Source: an uncultured Bacteroides sp.
GTDB taxonomy: Bacteria > Bacteroidota > Bacteroidia > Bacteroidales > Bacteroidaceae
Length of the DNA stretch: 23,377 bases
Reading direction: 5' to 3'
NCBI RefSeq assembly: GCF_902491285.1
Contig: NZ_CABUHK010000083.1
Span: forward strand, 1-23,377
Shown here piece by piece: positions 1-7,051 of this stretch (positions are counted from its first letter, which is position 1; every line of letters starts with the position of its first letter). The position numbers were made by a program, and so were the translations under genes. Under the pieces are notes generated by a model. The model ran no database searches. It was given only the letters and a program-made list of their open reading frames with translations, and was not told where the DNA came from.

Positions 1-1679
1 CTATAAGTATTCAACAAATCAGCTATATCCATCCGGATAAAGAAGTATTATTCAGTGACCTCAACTTTGCCATCAGTAAAGGGCAAAAGCTGGGATTAGT
101 CGGCAACAACGGCTGTGGTAAATCGACCCTGATGCAAATTATTGCCGGACAATTATCACCGTCTTCCGGTGTCATTGTCCGACCGGACGACCTTTATTAC
201 ATTCCACAACATTTTGGACAATATAATTCATTAACTATCGCCCAAGCCTTACATATAGACAGCAAGCAAAAAGCCCTACACGCTATTCTGGAAGGAGATG
301 CCTCAACAGAGAATTTCACACTACTGGATGATGACTGGAATATCGAGGAACGTTCCATCGCCGCCCTCGATTCGTGGGGGATAGGGCAGTTTCCCCTATC
401 CTACCCGCTGCATCTGCTCAGTGGCGGAGAAAAGACCCGTGTCTTTTTAGCGGGTATGGATATTCACACCCCATCTGTCATCCTCATGGATGAACCTACG
501 AATCATCTCGATTCTTCGGGCAGGCAACGTTTGTATGATTGGGTAGAGAAATGGCGCTCAACATTGCTGGTAGTGAGCCATGACCGTACCTTACTCAATC
601 TTCTTCCCGAAATTTGCGAACTGGAGAAACATCAAATCACGTATTACGGTGGGAATTACGAATTTTACAAAGAGCAGAAAGCCCTGATGCAGGAAGCCTT
701 GCAGCAACGTATCGAAGAAAAAGAAAAAGCGCTGCGGGCAGCCCGCAAGGTAGCCCGTGAAACGGCAGAGCGAAGGGATAAACAAAATGTGCGTGGCGAA
801 AAAGCCAATATTAAAAAAGGCGTTCCACGCATCGTACTAAATGCGTTGCAGGGAAAATCAGAGAAAAGCACCAGTAAACTAAACGGCGTCCATCAGGAGA
901 AAGCCGAAAAGCTGACTGATGAACGCAACCAACTTCGAGGTTCACTCTCTCCAACGGCTGCGCTAAAAACTGATTTCAACAGTTCTTCCCTGCACAACGG
1001 GAAAACGTTAGTTACAGCGAAAAACATTAATTTCGGTTATTATCCTAACCAGAACGACAATGATAGTCAGAACGAGAATGATAATCCAAGTGAAAATAAT
1101 ACCTTCGACAGCAGCAACAGCAGCAACCTGCCAGCGCAACTGCTTTGGCAAGCTCCCATCAGTTTTCAACTAAAGAGCGGCGACCGTCTCCGCATAGAAG
1201 GAACCAACGGCAGCGGAAAAACCACTCTTCTGAAAATCATCACCGGACAACTCGAGCCACAGGAAGGAACGCTCACACGGGCAGATTTCTCTTACGTTTA
1301 TCTGAATCAGGAATACTCTATCATCGACGACCGGAATAGTATCCTCGAACAGGCTTACGCTTTCAACAGCCGGAACCTGCCGGAGCACGAAATAAAGATT
1401 ATTCTGAACCGTTACCTGTTTCCCGCATCCGAATGGGATAAATCCTGCCGGAAACTAAGCGGCGGTGAGAAGATGCGGCTCGCTTTCTGCTGCCTGATGA
1501 TTAGCAATAATACACCCGATATGTTTATCCTGGACGAACCGACCAATAATCTGGATATACAGAGCATTGAAATCATCACTGCGACTATCAAGAATTATGC
1601 AGGTACTGTCATAGCCATTTCACACGATAATTATTTCATTCGGGAAATCGGTATCGACCAACGTATTGTATTAAGTTAA
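1..1679 (+). CDS. ABC-F family ATPase (ribosome-associated type), 5'-truncated by window edge
   Basis: This is a soluble protein with two ATP-binding cassettes and no membrane segment, the ABC-F pattern; family members act on ribosomes as translation factors or antibiotic-protection proteins, and the sequence does not say which. The reading frame is open from base 3, so only the first few codons are missing; the ATG at 132 is internal, because Walker A of the first cassette (GNNGCGKST, 102-128) lies before it. Cassette 1 continues with signature LSGGEKTR and Walker B ending MDEPTNHLD. A charged, probably coiled-coil linker (about 670-930) follows, as expected for ABC-F. Cassette 2 has Walker A GTNGSGKTT, signature LSGGEKMR, Walker B LDEPTNNLD and the switch His in AISHD. 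Oddity: cassette 2 carries a 28-residue Asn/Asp/Ser/Glu-rich insertion (about 1047-1130) just before its Walker A strand. A frameshift is unlikely because the frame is intact on both sides. Confidence 0.9.
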   Translation, partial: ISIQQISYIHPDKEVLFSDLNFAISKGQKLGLVGNNGCGKSTLMQIIAGQLSPSSGVIVRPDDLYYIPQHFGQYNSLTIAQALHIDSKQKALHAILEGDASTENFTLLDDDWNIEERSIAALDSWGIGQFPLSYPLHLLSGGEKTRVFLAGMDIHTPSVILMDEPTNHLDSSGRQRLYDWVEKWRSTLLVVSHDRTLLNLLPEICELEKHQITYYGGNYEFYKEQKALMQEALQQRIEEKEKALRAARKVARETAERRDKQNVRGEKANIKKGVPRIVLNALQGKSEKSTSKLNGVHQEKAEKLTDERNQLRGSLSPTAALKTDFNSSSLHNGKTLVTAKNINFGYYPNQNDNDSQNENDNPSENNTFDSSNSSNLPAQLLWQAPISFQLKSGDRLRIEGTNGSGKTTLLKIITGQLEPQEGTLTRADFSYVYLNQEYSIIDDRNSILEQAYAFNSRNLPEHEIKIILNRYLFPASEWDKSCRKLSGGEKMRLAFCCLMISNNTPDMFILDEPTNNLDIQSIEIITATIKNYAGTVIAISHDNYFIREIGIDQRIVLS

Positions 1680-1729
1680 TCCATTGATATTTTATCCGAT
1701 AAAGTCTCAAATATCAATACAGTTTTTTA

Positions 1730-1737
1730 TACCTTCG
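1730..1737 (+). promoter_or_regulatory. Putative -7 element of the nudC promoter
   Basis: TACCTTCG fits the Bacteroides -7 consensus TAnnTTTG with one change. It lies about 28 bases before the nudC ATG. No clear TTTG -33 box is seen at the usual 19-21 base spacing, so this is a weak call. Confidence 0.4.
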
Positions 1738-1765
1738 CAGCGCAAAACAAAAGAAAAAAAATAAA

Positions 1766-2554
1766 ATGAGTCAAACAGCACAATCATGGTGGTTTGTCTT
1801 TTATAAAGACCAGCTATTACTTGAAAAGAAAGGGAAGGGTATATTTGCCCTTCCCTATGGAGAGATTCCGCCTATCTTTATTAAAGAAGAAACTACGGTA
1901 CATACTATAACGACACTAGAGGGAAAGAACTGCAAATCTTTTTCCCTCTCTTCACCCATTGAAGAATCAGCACAATATGCAATGATAGGGCTTCGTGCCT
2001 CTTATGAGTACCTCCCGCCGGCTCATTATCAGGCGGCGGGAAAAGCGCACGAGATTCTGCACTGGGACAGAAACAGCCGTTTTTGCTCTGCCTGCGGCAC
2101 TCCTATGGAACAGAAAGAGGACATCATGAAACGTTGTCCGAAGTGCGGCCGGGAAGTATATCCTTCCATTTCAACCGCAGTGCTCGTCTTAGTGAGAAAA
2201 GAAGATTCTTTGCTCCTTGTCCATGCCCGTAACTTCAAAGGAACATTCAACAGTCTCGTTGCCGGATTCCTGGAAACCGGAGAGACATTAGAGGAATGTG
2301 TAGCACGTGAGGTGAAAGAGGAAACAGGACTGGACGTGAAGAATATTACTTATTTCGGCAATCAGGCATGGCCGTATCCCAGCGGACTGATGGTCGGCTT
2401 TATCGCAGATTACGCCGGTGGAGAAATCAAACTGCAAGAGGAAGAGTTAAGCTCCGGAGATTTCTACACACGGGATAACCTGCCGGAACTTCCCCGAAAG
2501 CTGAGCCTTGCACGGAAGATGATTGACTGGTGGTTGGAATGTCCTAACAAATAA
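1766..2554 (+). CDS. nudC: NADH pyrophosphatase (Nudix hydrolase, NudC family)
   Basis: Predicted to hydrolyse NAD(H) to NMN(H) and AMP; NudC enzymes can also remove NAD caps from RNA 5' ends. The 262-residue length matches the family. Order of domains: a divergent N-terminal domain (1-100), a zinc ribbon with Cys107, Cys110, Cys124 and Cys127, then the Nudix fold. The Nudix box is complete at residues 167-189 (GFLETGE, then REVKEETGL), giving the metal-binding glutamates. The NudC specificity motif SQPWPFP-S appears slightly changed as NQAWPYPS (199-206), followed by LMVGF. The ATG at 1766 follows an A-rich leader without a clear Shine-Dalgarno, normal for Bacteroides. The next small ORF begins 6 bases after the stop, so nudC may share a transcript with it and the DUF418 gene. 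The family call is firm; RNA-decapping activity is inference. Confidence 0.93.
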   Translation: MSQTAQSWWFVFYKDQLLLEKKGKGIFALPYGEIPPIFIKEETTVHTITTLEGKNCKSFSLSSPIEESAQYAMIGLRASYEYLPPAHYQAAGKAHEILHWDRNSRFCSACGTPMEQKEDIMKRCPKCGREVYPSISTAVLVLVRKEDSLLLVHARNFKGTFNSLVAGFLETGETLEECVAREVKEETGLDVKNITYFGNQAWPYPSGLMVGFIADYAGGEIKLQEEELSSGDFYTRDNLPELPRKLSLARKMIDWWLECPNK

Positions 2555-2560
2555 GCAGGT

Positions 2561-2659
2561 ATGGAAAACATTATCAAAGGTATCCGACAATATTATCCGG
2601 TATCCGACAAATCGCAGGAAGAACTTTCGGCCACATGGAATCGGAAAAAACAATCATAA
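2561..2659 (+). pseudogene. 32-codon remnant resembling the N-terminus of a Crp/Fnr-family regulator
   Basis: An ATG ORF of 32 codons sits between nudC (6 bases after its stop) and the DUF418 gene (9 bases before its start). Its product begins MENIIKGIRQYYPVSD and continues KSQEELSATWNRKK. This looks like the first helix and start of the beta-roll in Bacteroides Crp/Fnr-type cyclic-nucleotide-binding regulators, which open with a similar 'I..YYPVS..S...L' pattern. No beta-barrel or helix-turn-helix follows: the stop comes at once and the next gene begins. I read it as the 5' stub left by a deletion of about 0.5 kb. The alternative is a genuine short leader peptide. Similarity is from memory of the family, not from an alignment. 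Confidence 0.5.
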
Positions 2660-2668
2660 AACAACCTC

Positions 2669-3841
2669 ATGGAATTATCAACAAAAACACCGCGAATTGA
2701 AGTAGTAGACGCTCTCAGAGGCTTTGCCGTCATGGCTATCCTCTTGGTACACAACCTGGAGCATTTCATTTTTCCCGTCTATCCGGAAAGTTCTCCCGAA
2801 TGGCTCACCATTTTGGATGCCGGGGTATTTAACGCAATATTCTCACTGTTTGCAGGAAAATCTTATGCCATCTTCGCCCTGCTTTTCGGATTCACCTTCT
2901 ATATCCAGTCGCACAACCAGCAATTGAAAGGAAAAGACTTCGGCTACCGTTTTTTATGGAGAATGGTATTGCTGGCAGGCTTTGCCACTCTTAACGCTGC
3001 CTTTTTCCCGGCAGGTGATGTCCTGCTTTTGTTTGTTGTAGTCGGCATCGTACTGTTTATCGTACGCAAATGGAGCGATAAGGCTATTTTAATCACTGCT
3101 ATCCTGTTCTCGCTGCAACCTATTGAATGGTTCCACTACATTATGAGCCTTTTCAACCCTGCCTATACCCTGCCCGACTTAAACGTCGGAGCGATGTATG
3201 CCGAAGTGGCTGCCTACACCAAAGACGGCAACTTCTGGGAGTTCCTAATAGGTAATATCACTTTGGGGCAGAAAGCCAGCCTATTCTGGGCTATCGGCGC
3301 CGGACGTTTCTTACAGACTGCCGGACTTTTCCTGTTCGGTCTGTATATCGGACGCAAACAGTTGTTCGTCACCACCGAATCTCATCTGAAATTCTGGGTG
3401 AAAGCGCTCATCATCGCTGCTATCAGCTTCGCGCCTCTTTACTCTTTGAAAGAGCAAATCATGCAGAGTGACAGCAGCCTGATTCAACAGACAGTAGGTA
3501 CCGCTTTTGATATGTGGCAGAAATTCGCGTTCACTATCGTATTAATTTCTTCTTTCATCTTACTTTATCAGAAAACCAAGTTTCAAAAAGCCGCCTCCCA
3601 CCTGCGCTTCTACGGTAAGATGAGTCTGACAAACTATATTTCCCAATCTATCCTGGGCGCCATTATCTATTTCCCATTCGGATTCTATCTGGCTCCTTAT
3701 TGCGGATATACTCTAAGCCTGGTTATTGGCATTGTTCTTTGCATATTGCAGGTTCAATTCTGTAAATGGTGGCTGTCCAAACATAAACAAGGGCCGTTGG
3801 AGACAATATGGCATAAATGGACTTGGATAGGGAACAAATAA
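2669..3841 (+). CDS. DUF418 family polytopic membrane protein
   Basis: A 390-residue inner-membrane protein of unknown function. The N-terminus has the DUF418 opening pattern (RIEVVDALRGFAVMAILLVHN), then hydrophobic segments at roughly residues 15-35, 55-80, 92-128, 140-160, 205-225, 245-265, 285-305 and 320-375. The C-terminal third has the typical DUF418 features: a GKMSLTNYISQS stretch before the last two helices and a short cytoplasmic tail with GPLE..W. Relatives are annotated only as putative transporters or acyltransferase-like membrane proteins, so no substrate is assigned. The start at 2669 puts the LRG motif close to the N-terminus, as in the family. No Shine-Dalgarno and no separate promoter is visible, consistent with read-through from nudC. 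No clear terminator follows. Confidence 0.85.
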   Translation: MELSTKTPRIEVVDALRGFAVMAILLVHNLEHFIFPVYPESSPEWLTILDAGVFNAIFSLFAGKSYAIFALLFGFTFYIQSHNQQLKGKDFGYRFLWRMVLLAGFATLNAAFFPAGDVLLLFVVVGIVLFIVRKWSDKAILITAILFSLQPIEWFHYIMSLFNPAYTLPDLNVGAMYAEVAAYTKDGNFWEFLIGNITLGQKASLFWAIGAGRFLQTAGLFLFGLYIGRKQLFVTTESHLKFWVKALIIAAISFAPLYSLKEQIMQSDSSLIQQTVGTAFDMWQKFAFTIVLISSFILLYQKTKFQKAASHLRFYGKMSLTNYISQSILGAIIYFPFGFYLAPYCGYTLSLVIGIVLCILQVQFCKWWLSKHKQGPLETIWHKWTWIGNK

Positions 3842-4025
3842 TGTAAGAACATATAAATAGAATGATTTGAATAATATATAGCTGATAGCTTCCGCATGAT
3901 TAATTGCCTCCAAATGTTCACGCATGGATTTGTTAACAGGGAAACGAATGCATTTGCAGAATCATTCAATGCAAAAATTTCAGACTGAGCCGAACAAAGT
4001 GGGAACATTTTCAGTTAAGGCAAAG
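3842..4025. other. Intergenic stretch without a supported gene
   Basis: About 180 bases of AT-rich sequence between the DUF418 stop and the tRNA terminator. Short minus-strand frames run across it into the DUF418 gene, but they have no recognisable product, no -7 element and no conserved pattern. A small TTTGCA/TGCAAA inverted repeat near 3953-3976 is too short to call as a terminator. Confidence 0.5.
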
Positions 4026-4056
4026 AAAAAACCCTCTCAGAAATCATCTGAAAGGG
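4026..4056 (-). terminator. Intrinsic terminator of the tRNA-Cys unit
   Basis: On the minus strand a 10-bp stem (4047-4056 with 4032-4041; one T.G wobble) encloses a 5-base loop and is followed by six T (4031 down to 4026). It starts 8 bases beyond the tRNA 3' end. Confidence 0.85.
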
Positions 4057-4063
4057 CTTCGTG

Positions 4064-4135
4064 AGGTTCCTGGCGGATTCGAACCGCCGTACACGGTTTT
4101 GCAGACCGCTGACTAAGCCACTCATCCAAGGAACC
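4064..4135 (-). tRNA. tRNA-Cys (anticodon GCA)
   Basis: Read on the minus strand, the 7-bp acceptor stem GGTTCCT/AGGAACC closes a cloverleaf. The anticodon arm GCGGT-CTGCAAA-ACCGT gives loop CTGCAAA with anticodon GCA (Cys). The T arm is GGCGG-TTCGAAT-CCGCC with the TTCGA core. The discriminator is U73, an identity element for cysteine tRNAs. The genomic sequence after it is CAC, so CCA is not encoded. The D stem is short (3 bp by my fold). The gene lies downstream of the feoAB cluster on the same strand but has its own -7 element and terminator. Confidence 0.95.
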
Positions 4136-4156
4136 GTAATTTCTCGTTTGCGGTTG

Positions 4157-4164
4157 CAAAGGTA
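4157..4164 (-). promoter_or_regulatory. -7 element of the tRNA-Cys promoter
   Basis: On the minus strand TACCTTTG is a perfect TAnnTTTG, about 21 bases before the mature tRNA 5' end. A weak -33 candidate TTGG lies 18 bases upstream. It sits in the gap just after the stop of the Cys-rich protein gene. Confidence 0.65.
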
Positions 4165-4186
4165 GTACAAATTTTGAAATTACCAA

Positions 4187-4402
4187 CTATCCGCAGCAAT
4201 TTTTCTTTGTACTTTTTTTCTTTACACCACATTCATGTCTCTTCTTCTCCATCATATCCTTTAATTCACAGCCACTTACACAGCTATCGCAAGGATTAGC
4301 GCTTTCGCGCGTGCGATGAAAAAAAATATAAATCCCGTATATGACCCGGGCAATACAGAGTACGATCAGTACTCCGACCACCCATTCCTGCCAATTATTC
4401 AT
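4187..4402 (-). CDS. FeoB-associated Cys-rich membrane protein
   Basis: A 71-residue protein with one N-terminal membrane segment (about residues 6-24, VVGVLIVLCIARVIYGIYIF) and a Cys-rich cytoplasmic tail carrying C..C...C, a further single Cys, and a terminal Lys-rich CC pair. This matches the small FeoB-associated Cys-rich proteins often encoded right after feoB, thought to assist ferrous iron transport; their biochemical role is unclear. The start is chosen as ATG 4402-4400 (MNNWQEW) because it overlaps the feoAB stop as ATGA, the classic coupling arrangement; the frame stays open further upstream inside feoB, but those residues do not fit the family. It shares the feoAB promoter. Only the tRNA unit follows it on this strand. 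Confidence 0.85.
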   Translation of the reverse strand: MNNWQEWVVGVLIVLCIARVIYGIYIFFHRTRESANPCDSCVSGCELKDMMEKKRHECGVKKKSTKKNCCG

Positions 4403-6885
4403 ACAAATAGTCCTCCAATCTGATAAACCGCGAATGAAATAAGCCAAGCTAATGCCGTTGTGTAACCAGCAGCAAAGAGTGCCCACTTCCAACTACCGGA
4501 CTCCTGCTTGATAGCCGCCAATGCCGCAATACACGGAAAGTAAATCAGCACAAACAACATATAACAGAAAGCAACCAGTGGAGTTATCGGTATCCGCTCC
4601 GCCAAACTGGCTTCATCGGCTTCCGGATCGTCTACATACAAAACTCCCAAAGTGCTAACAACCAACTCTTTCGCTCCTACTCCCGAAATCAAGCCGATAC
4701 CCAGTTTCCAGTCAAACCCCATAGGCGCAATCACCGGCTCTATCGCACGGCCAAGCTGACCTATATAAGAATTTTCCTGCTGTTCGGCTACCGTCTCATA
4801 TGCGTCATGATTCGGATAATACCCTAAGAACCAAATGATAATAGAAGCAATCATAATAATTCCTCCCATCTTCTTCAAATACTGAGCTCCTTTCTCCCAT
4901 GTATGACGGAAGATTGATTTAGCTGTCGGCATCCGATAGGGCGGAAGCTCCATCACAAACGGAGTATCGTCACCCTTCACCAAAAACTTGCTGAACAAAC
5001 GCGCCAATAGCACAGCCAGAAATATCCCAATCGCATAAATACTTAACAACACCAGACTGGCATTGTTCGGGAAGAAAGCCCCTACCAACAACAAATAGAT
5101 AGGCAGGCGAGCACTGCAAGACATCAACGGATTCACCAGCATCGTAATAAGGCGACTTTTCCGATTCTCAATCGTACGCGAAGCCATAATAGCAGGCACA
5201 TTACATCCGAATCCCATAATCAACGGAATAAACGACTTCCCGTGCAATCCCATCTTATGCATAATCTTATCCATAATAAATGCGGCACGTGCCATATATC
5301 CCGAATCTTCCATCAACGAAATGCAAAAATACAGAATAAGAATATTCGGCAAGAAGACAATAACGCCCCCTACTCCACCGACAATACCGTCAACCAGCAT
5401 ATCTTTCAGCGGTCCTTCAGACATATTATTGCGAATCAAATCGCCAATCTGCTCCACCAGCCACTCAATTCCCATCATCGGATACTCTCCAAGCACAAAC
5501 GTACCCTCGAACATCAGATACATGAAAAGGAAAAAGATAGGGTATCCCCAAATACGATGAGTGACAATAGCATCCAGTACTTTTGTTGTCTGCGCCTGTT
5601 CCAAGTGGTTGTCAGTAAACGTCTCTTTCAGAGCACCGCTGATAAAACCATATTTTGCATCCGTAATAGCCGATTCACAATCTTCATTCATCGTGCTCTG
5701 AATACGTTTAGCCATTTTATCACGAATACTGAGAATAGCTTCCGCATTCGGCAAAGTACGCACGAAACTCTCTATGTCCGGATCGTTCTCCAACAGCTTA
5801 ATAGACAGAAAACGAGTGGAATATTTATGGCGGATAAACTCGTTCTTGGAAACCTCTTCTTTTACAGCATCAATCGCTTTCTCCAAATCGGGACCATGAT
5901 TGATGTGAATATGCCGGAATACACGTCCGGTTTTCTTATGTTCCCGCACATAATCTTCCAAATGCTCTTCTTCATGTTTTTTCCGGTCTTCCAGGGAATC
6001 ATGCCATTCGGTCAGGTCTTTAAGCACTTCCGGATTCATATTTCCCTGTTTGTCAAAGAAGTCCACCCCTTCATAGAGATTGATGACAACATGGAACAGC
6101 GTATCCAGTCCGCGATTTCTCTTACTTACCGTAGGTAGCATCGGAACTCCGAACAATTTGCTCAACAAATGATAATCCAATGTATTTCCACTGGCTTCCA
6201 ATTCATCATAAATATTCAGAGCTACCACCATACGGACATTCATGTCGATCAGTTGAGTAGTCAGATATAAATTCCTTTCCAGATTGGAAGAGTCTACCAC
6301 ATTAATAATGACATCCGGAGTTTCGTCGATAATATGACGGCGGACATAAATCTCTTCCGGTGTATATGCAGACAAAGAATAAGTTCCCGGCAAATCGACA
6401 ATGCGGAAATGATAACCTTCAAAGTCGAAATACCCCTCTTTGGCATCTACCGTCACACCACTATAATTGCCGACATGCTCATGCGCACCGGAAGCCAAGT
6501 TAAACAAAGAAGTCTTGCCACTGTTCGGATTTCCGACCAACGCCACATTGATGGTACGACGTTTACCTAACGCCAACCGTTTCATCTCTTCTTCTTTTAC
6601 AGATATATCTTCAGGCAGCCCTTCATGATAAATAGTCTCTTCAGCCAGTTTTTTAGCTTCCTCTTCACTGACCACTTCAATCATCTCAGCTTCCTGACGA
6701 CGAAGAGATATTTCATAACCCAGAACTTTATATTTAATGGGATCCTTCAGTGGAGCGTTCAACAGCACTTCAACTGTCTTACCTTTAATAAAACCCATCT
6801 CCACAATACGTTTACGAAAACCACCGTGCCCCAATACCTTAACGATGACACCTTTTTCGCCTGTTTTCAATTCGGACAAACGCAT
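4399..6885 (-). CDS. feoB: FeoA-FeoB fusion, ferrous iron transport GTPase/permease
   Basis: Ferrous iron uptake across the inner membrane, with cytoplasmic GTPase and SH3-like FeoA parts in one 828-residue chain. Residues 1-75 form the FeoA domain (MRLSELKTGEKG onward). A linker leads to the G domain: G1 GNPNSGKTS (118-126), G2 Thr in YSGVTV, G3 DLPG (164-167), G4 NIYD (224-227). The membrane part has the FeoB gate motifs GCNVPAIMASRTIE and CSARLPIYLLL, plus a second gate-like region after a soluble loop. Start: a GTG at 6930 would give 15 more residues, but it lies between the -33 and -7 boxes of the only promoter, so the ATG at 6885 is preferred. The gene is coupled by ATGA to the Cys-rich protein downstream and divergent from tilS. 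Fusion of feoA to feoB is known in Bacteroides. I see no convincing Fur box. Confidence 0.96.
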   Translation of the reverse strand: MRLSELKTGEKGVIVKVLGHGGFRKRIVEMGFIKGKTVEVLLNAPLKDPIKYKVLGYEISLRRQEAEMIEVVSEEEAKKLAEETIYHEGLPEDISVKEEEMKRLALGKRRTINVALVGNPNSGKTSLFNLASGAHEHVGNYSGVTVDAKEGYFDFEGYHFRIVDLPGTYSLSAYTPEEIYVRRHIIDETPDVIINVVDSSNLERNLYLTTQLIDMNVRMVVALNIYDELEASGNTLDYHLLSKLFGVPMLPTVSKRNRGLDTLFHVVINLYEGVDFFDKQGNMNPEVLKDLTEWHDSLEDRKKHEEEHLEDYVREHKKTGRVFRHIHINHGPDLEKAIDAVKEEVSKNEFIRHKYSTRFLSIKLLENDPDIESFVRTLPNAEAILSIRDKMAKRIQSTMNEDCESAITDAKYGFISGALKETFTDNHLEQAQTTKVLDAIVTHRIWGYPIFFLFMYLMFEGTFVLGEYPMMGIEWLVEQIGDLIRNNMSEGPLKDMLVDGIVGGVGGVIVFLPNILILYFCISLMEDSGYMARAAFIMDKIMHKMGLHGKSFIPLIMGFGCNVPAIMASRTIENRKSRLITMLVNPLMSCSARLPIYLLLVGAFFPNNASLVLLSIYAIGIFLAVLLARLFSKFLVKGDDTPFVMELPPYRMPTAKSIFRHTWEKGAQYLKKMGGIIMIASIIIWFLGYYPNHDAYETVAEQQENSYIGQLGRAIEPVIAPMGFDWKLGIGLISGVGAKELVVSTLGVLYVDDPEADEASLAERIPITPLVAFCYMLFVLIYFPCIAALAAIKQESGSWKWALFAAGYTTALAWLISFAVYQIGGLFV

Positions 6886-6903
6886 AACACTCAAAATTTT
6901 CGG

Positions 6904-6935
6904 CAAAGATAATTCATAACTTCGGAGCACGCAAA
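6904..6935 (-). promoter_or_regulatory. feoAB promoter, perfect Bacteroides -33/-7
   Basis: On the minus strand TTTG (6935-6932), a 20-base spacer, then TATCTTTG (6911-6904) match the Bacteroides consensus TTTG-N19-21-TAnnTTTG exactly. Transcription should begin just after, leaving a leader of roughly 10-15 bases before the ATG at 6885. This decides the start of feoAB. Confidence 0.85.
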
Positions 6936-7037
6936 TTATTTAGATTGTTTTTAAATAACAGGTGTTTTCAATTTCTAAAACCCATTGTCTGCAACTAAAA
7001 ACAATGCCCATTCACTTGAGATACTTTAATAAACTAT

Positions 7038-7045
7038 TATCTTTG
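7038..7045 (+). promoter_or_regulatory. -7 element directly before tilS
   Basis: TATCTTTG ends only 6 bases before the chosen tilS ATG (7052). A weak -33-like TTGA lies 18 bases upstream (7016-7019). If used, the mRNA would have almost no 5' untranslated region. Confidence 0.6.
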
Positions 7046-7051
7046 CAGCAT

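Noticed and set aside
3754..4008. 84-codon minus-strand frame between the DUF418 gene and tRNA-Cys, considered as a mobile-element remnant at a tRNA
   Set aside because: No integrase-like motif, no direct repeat of the tRNA 3' end found, and a normal terminator directly follows the tRNA.
5242..6138. 298-codon open frame on the plus strand inside feoAB
   Set aside because: It is antisense to an unmistakable FeoB coding region, has no recognisable domain and no -7 element; its composition mirrors the FeoB codons.
6903..6918. GATAAT-like sequence near the feoAB -7 box as a Fur site
   Set aside because: Only one half resembles the GATAAT motif; the other half matches poorly, and part of it is the -7 element itself.
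6886..6930. GTG at 6930 as the feoAB start
   Set aside because: It lies between the -33 and -7 boxes of a perfect promoter, and the added residues are not FeoA-like.
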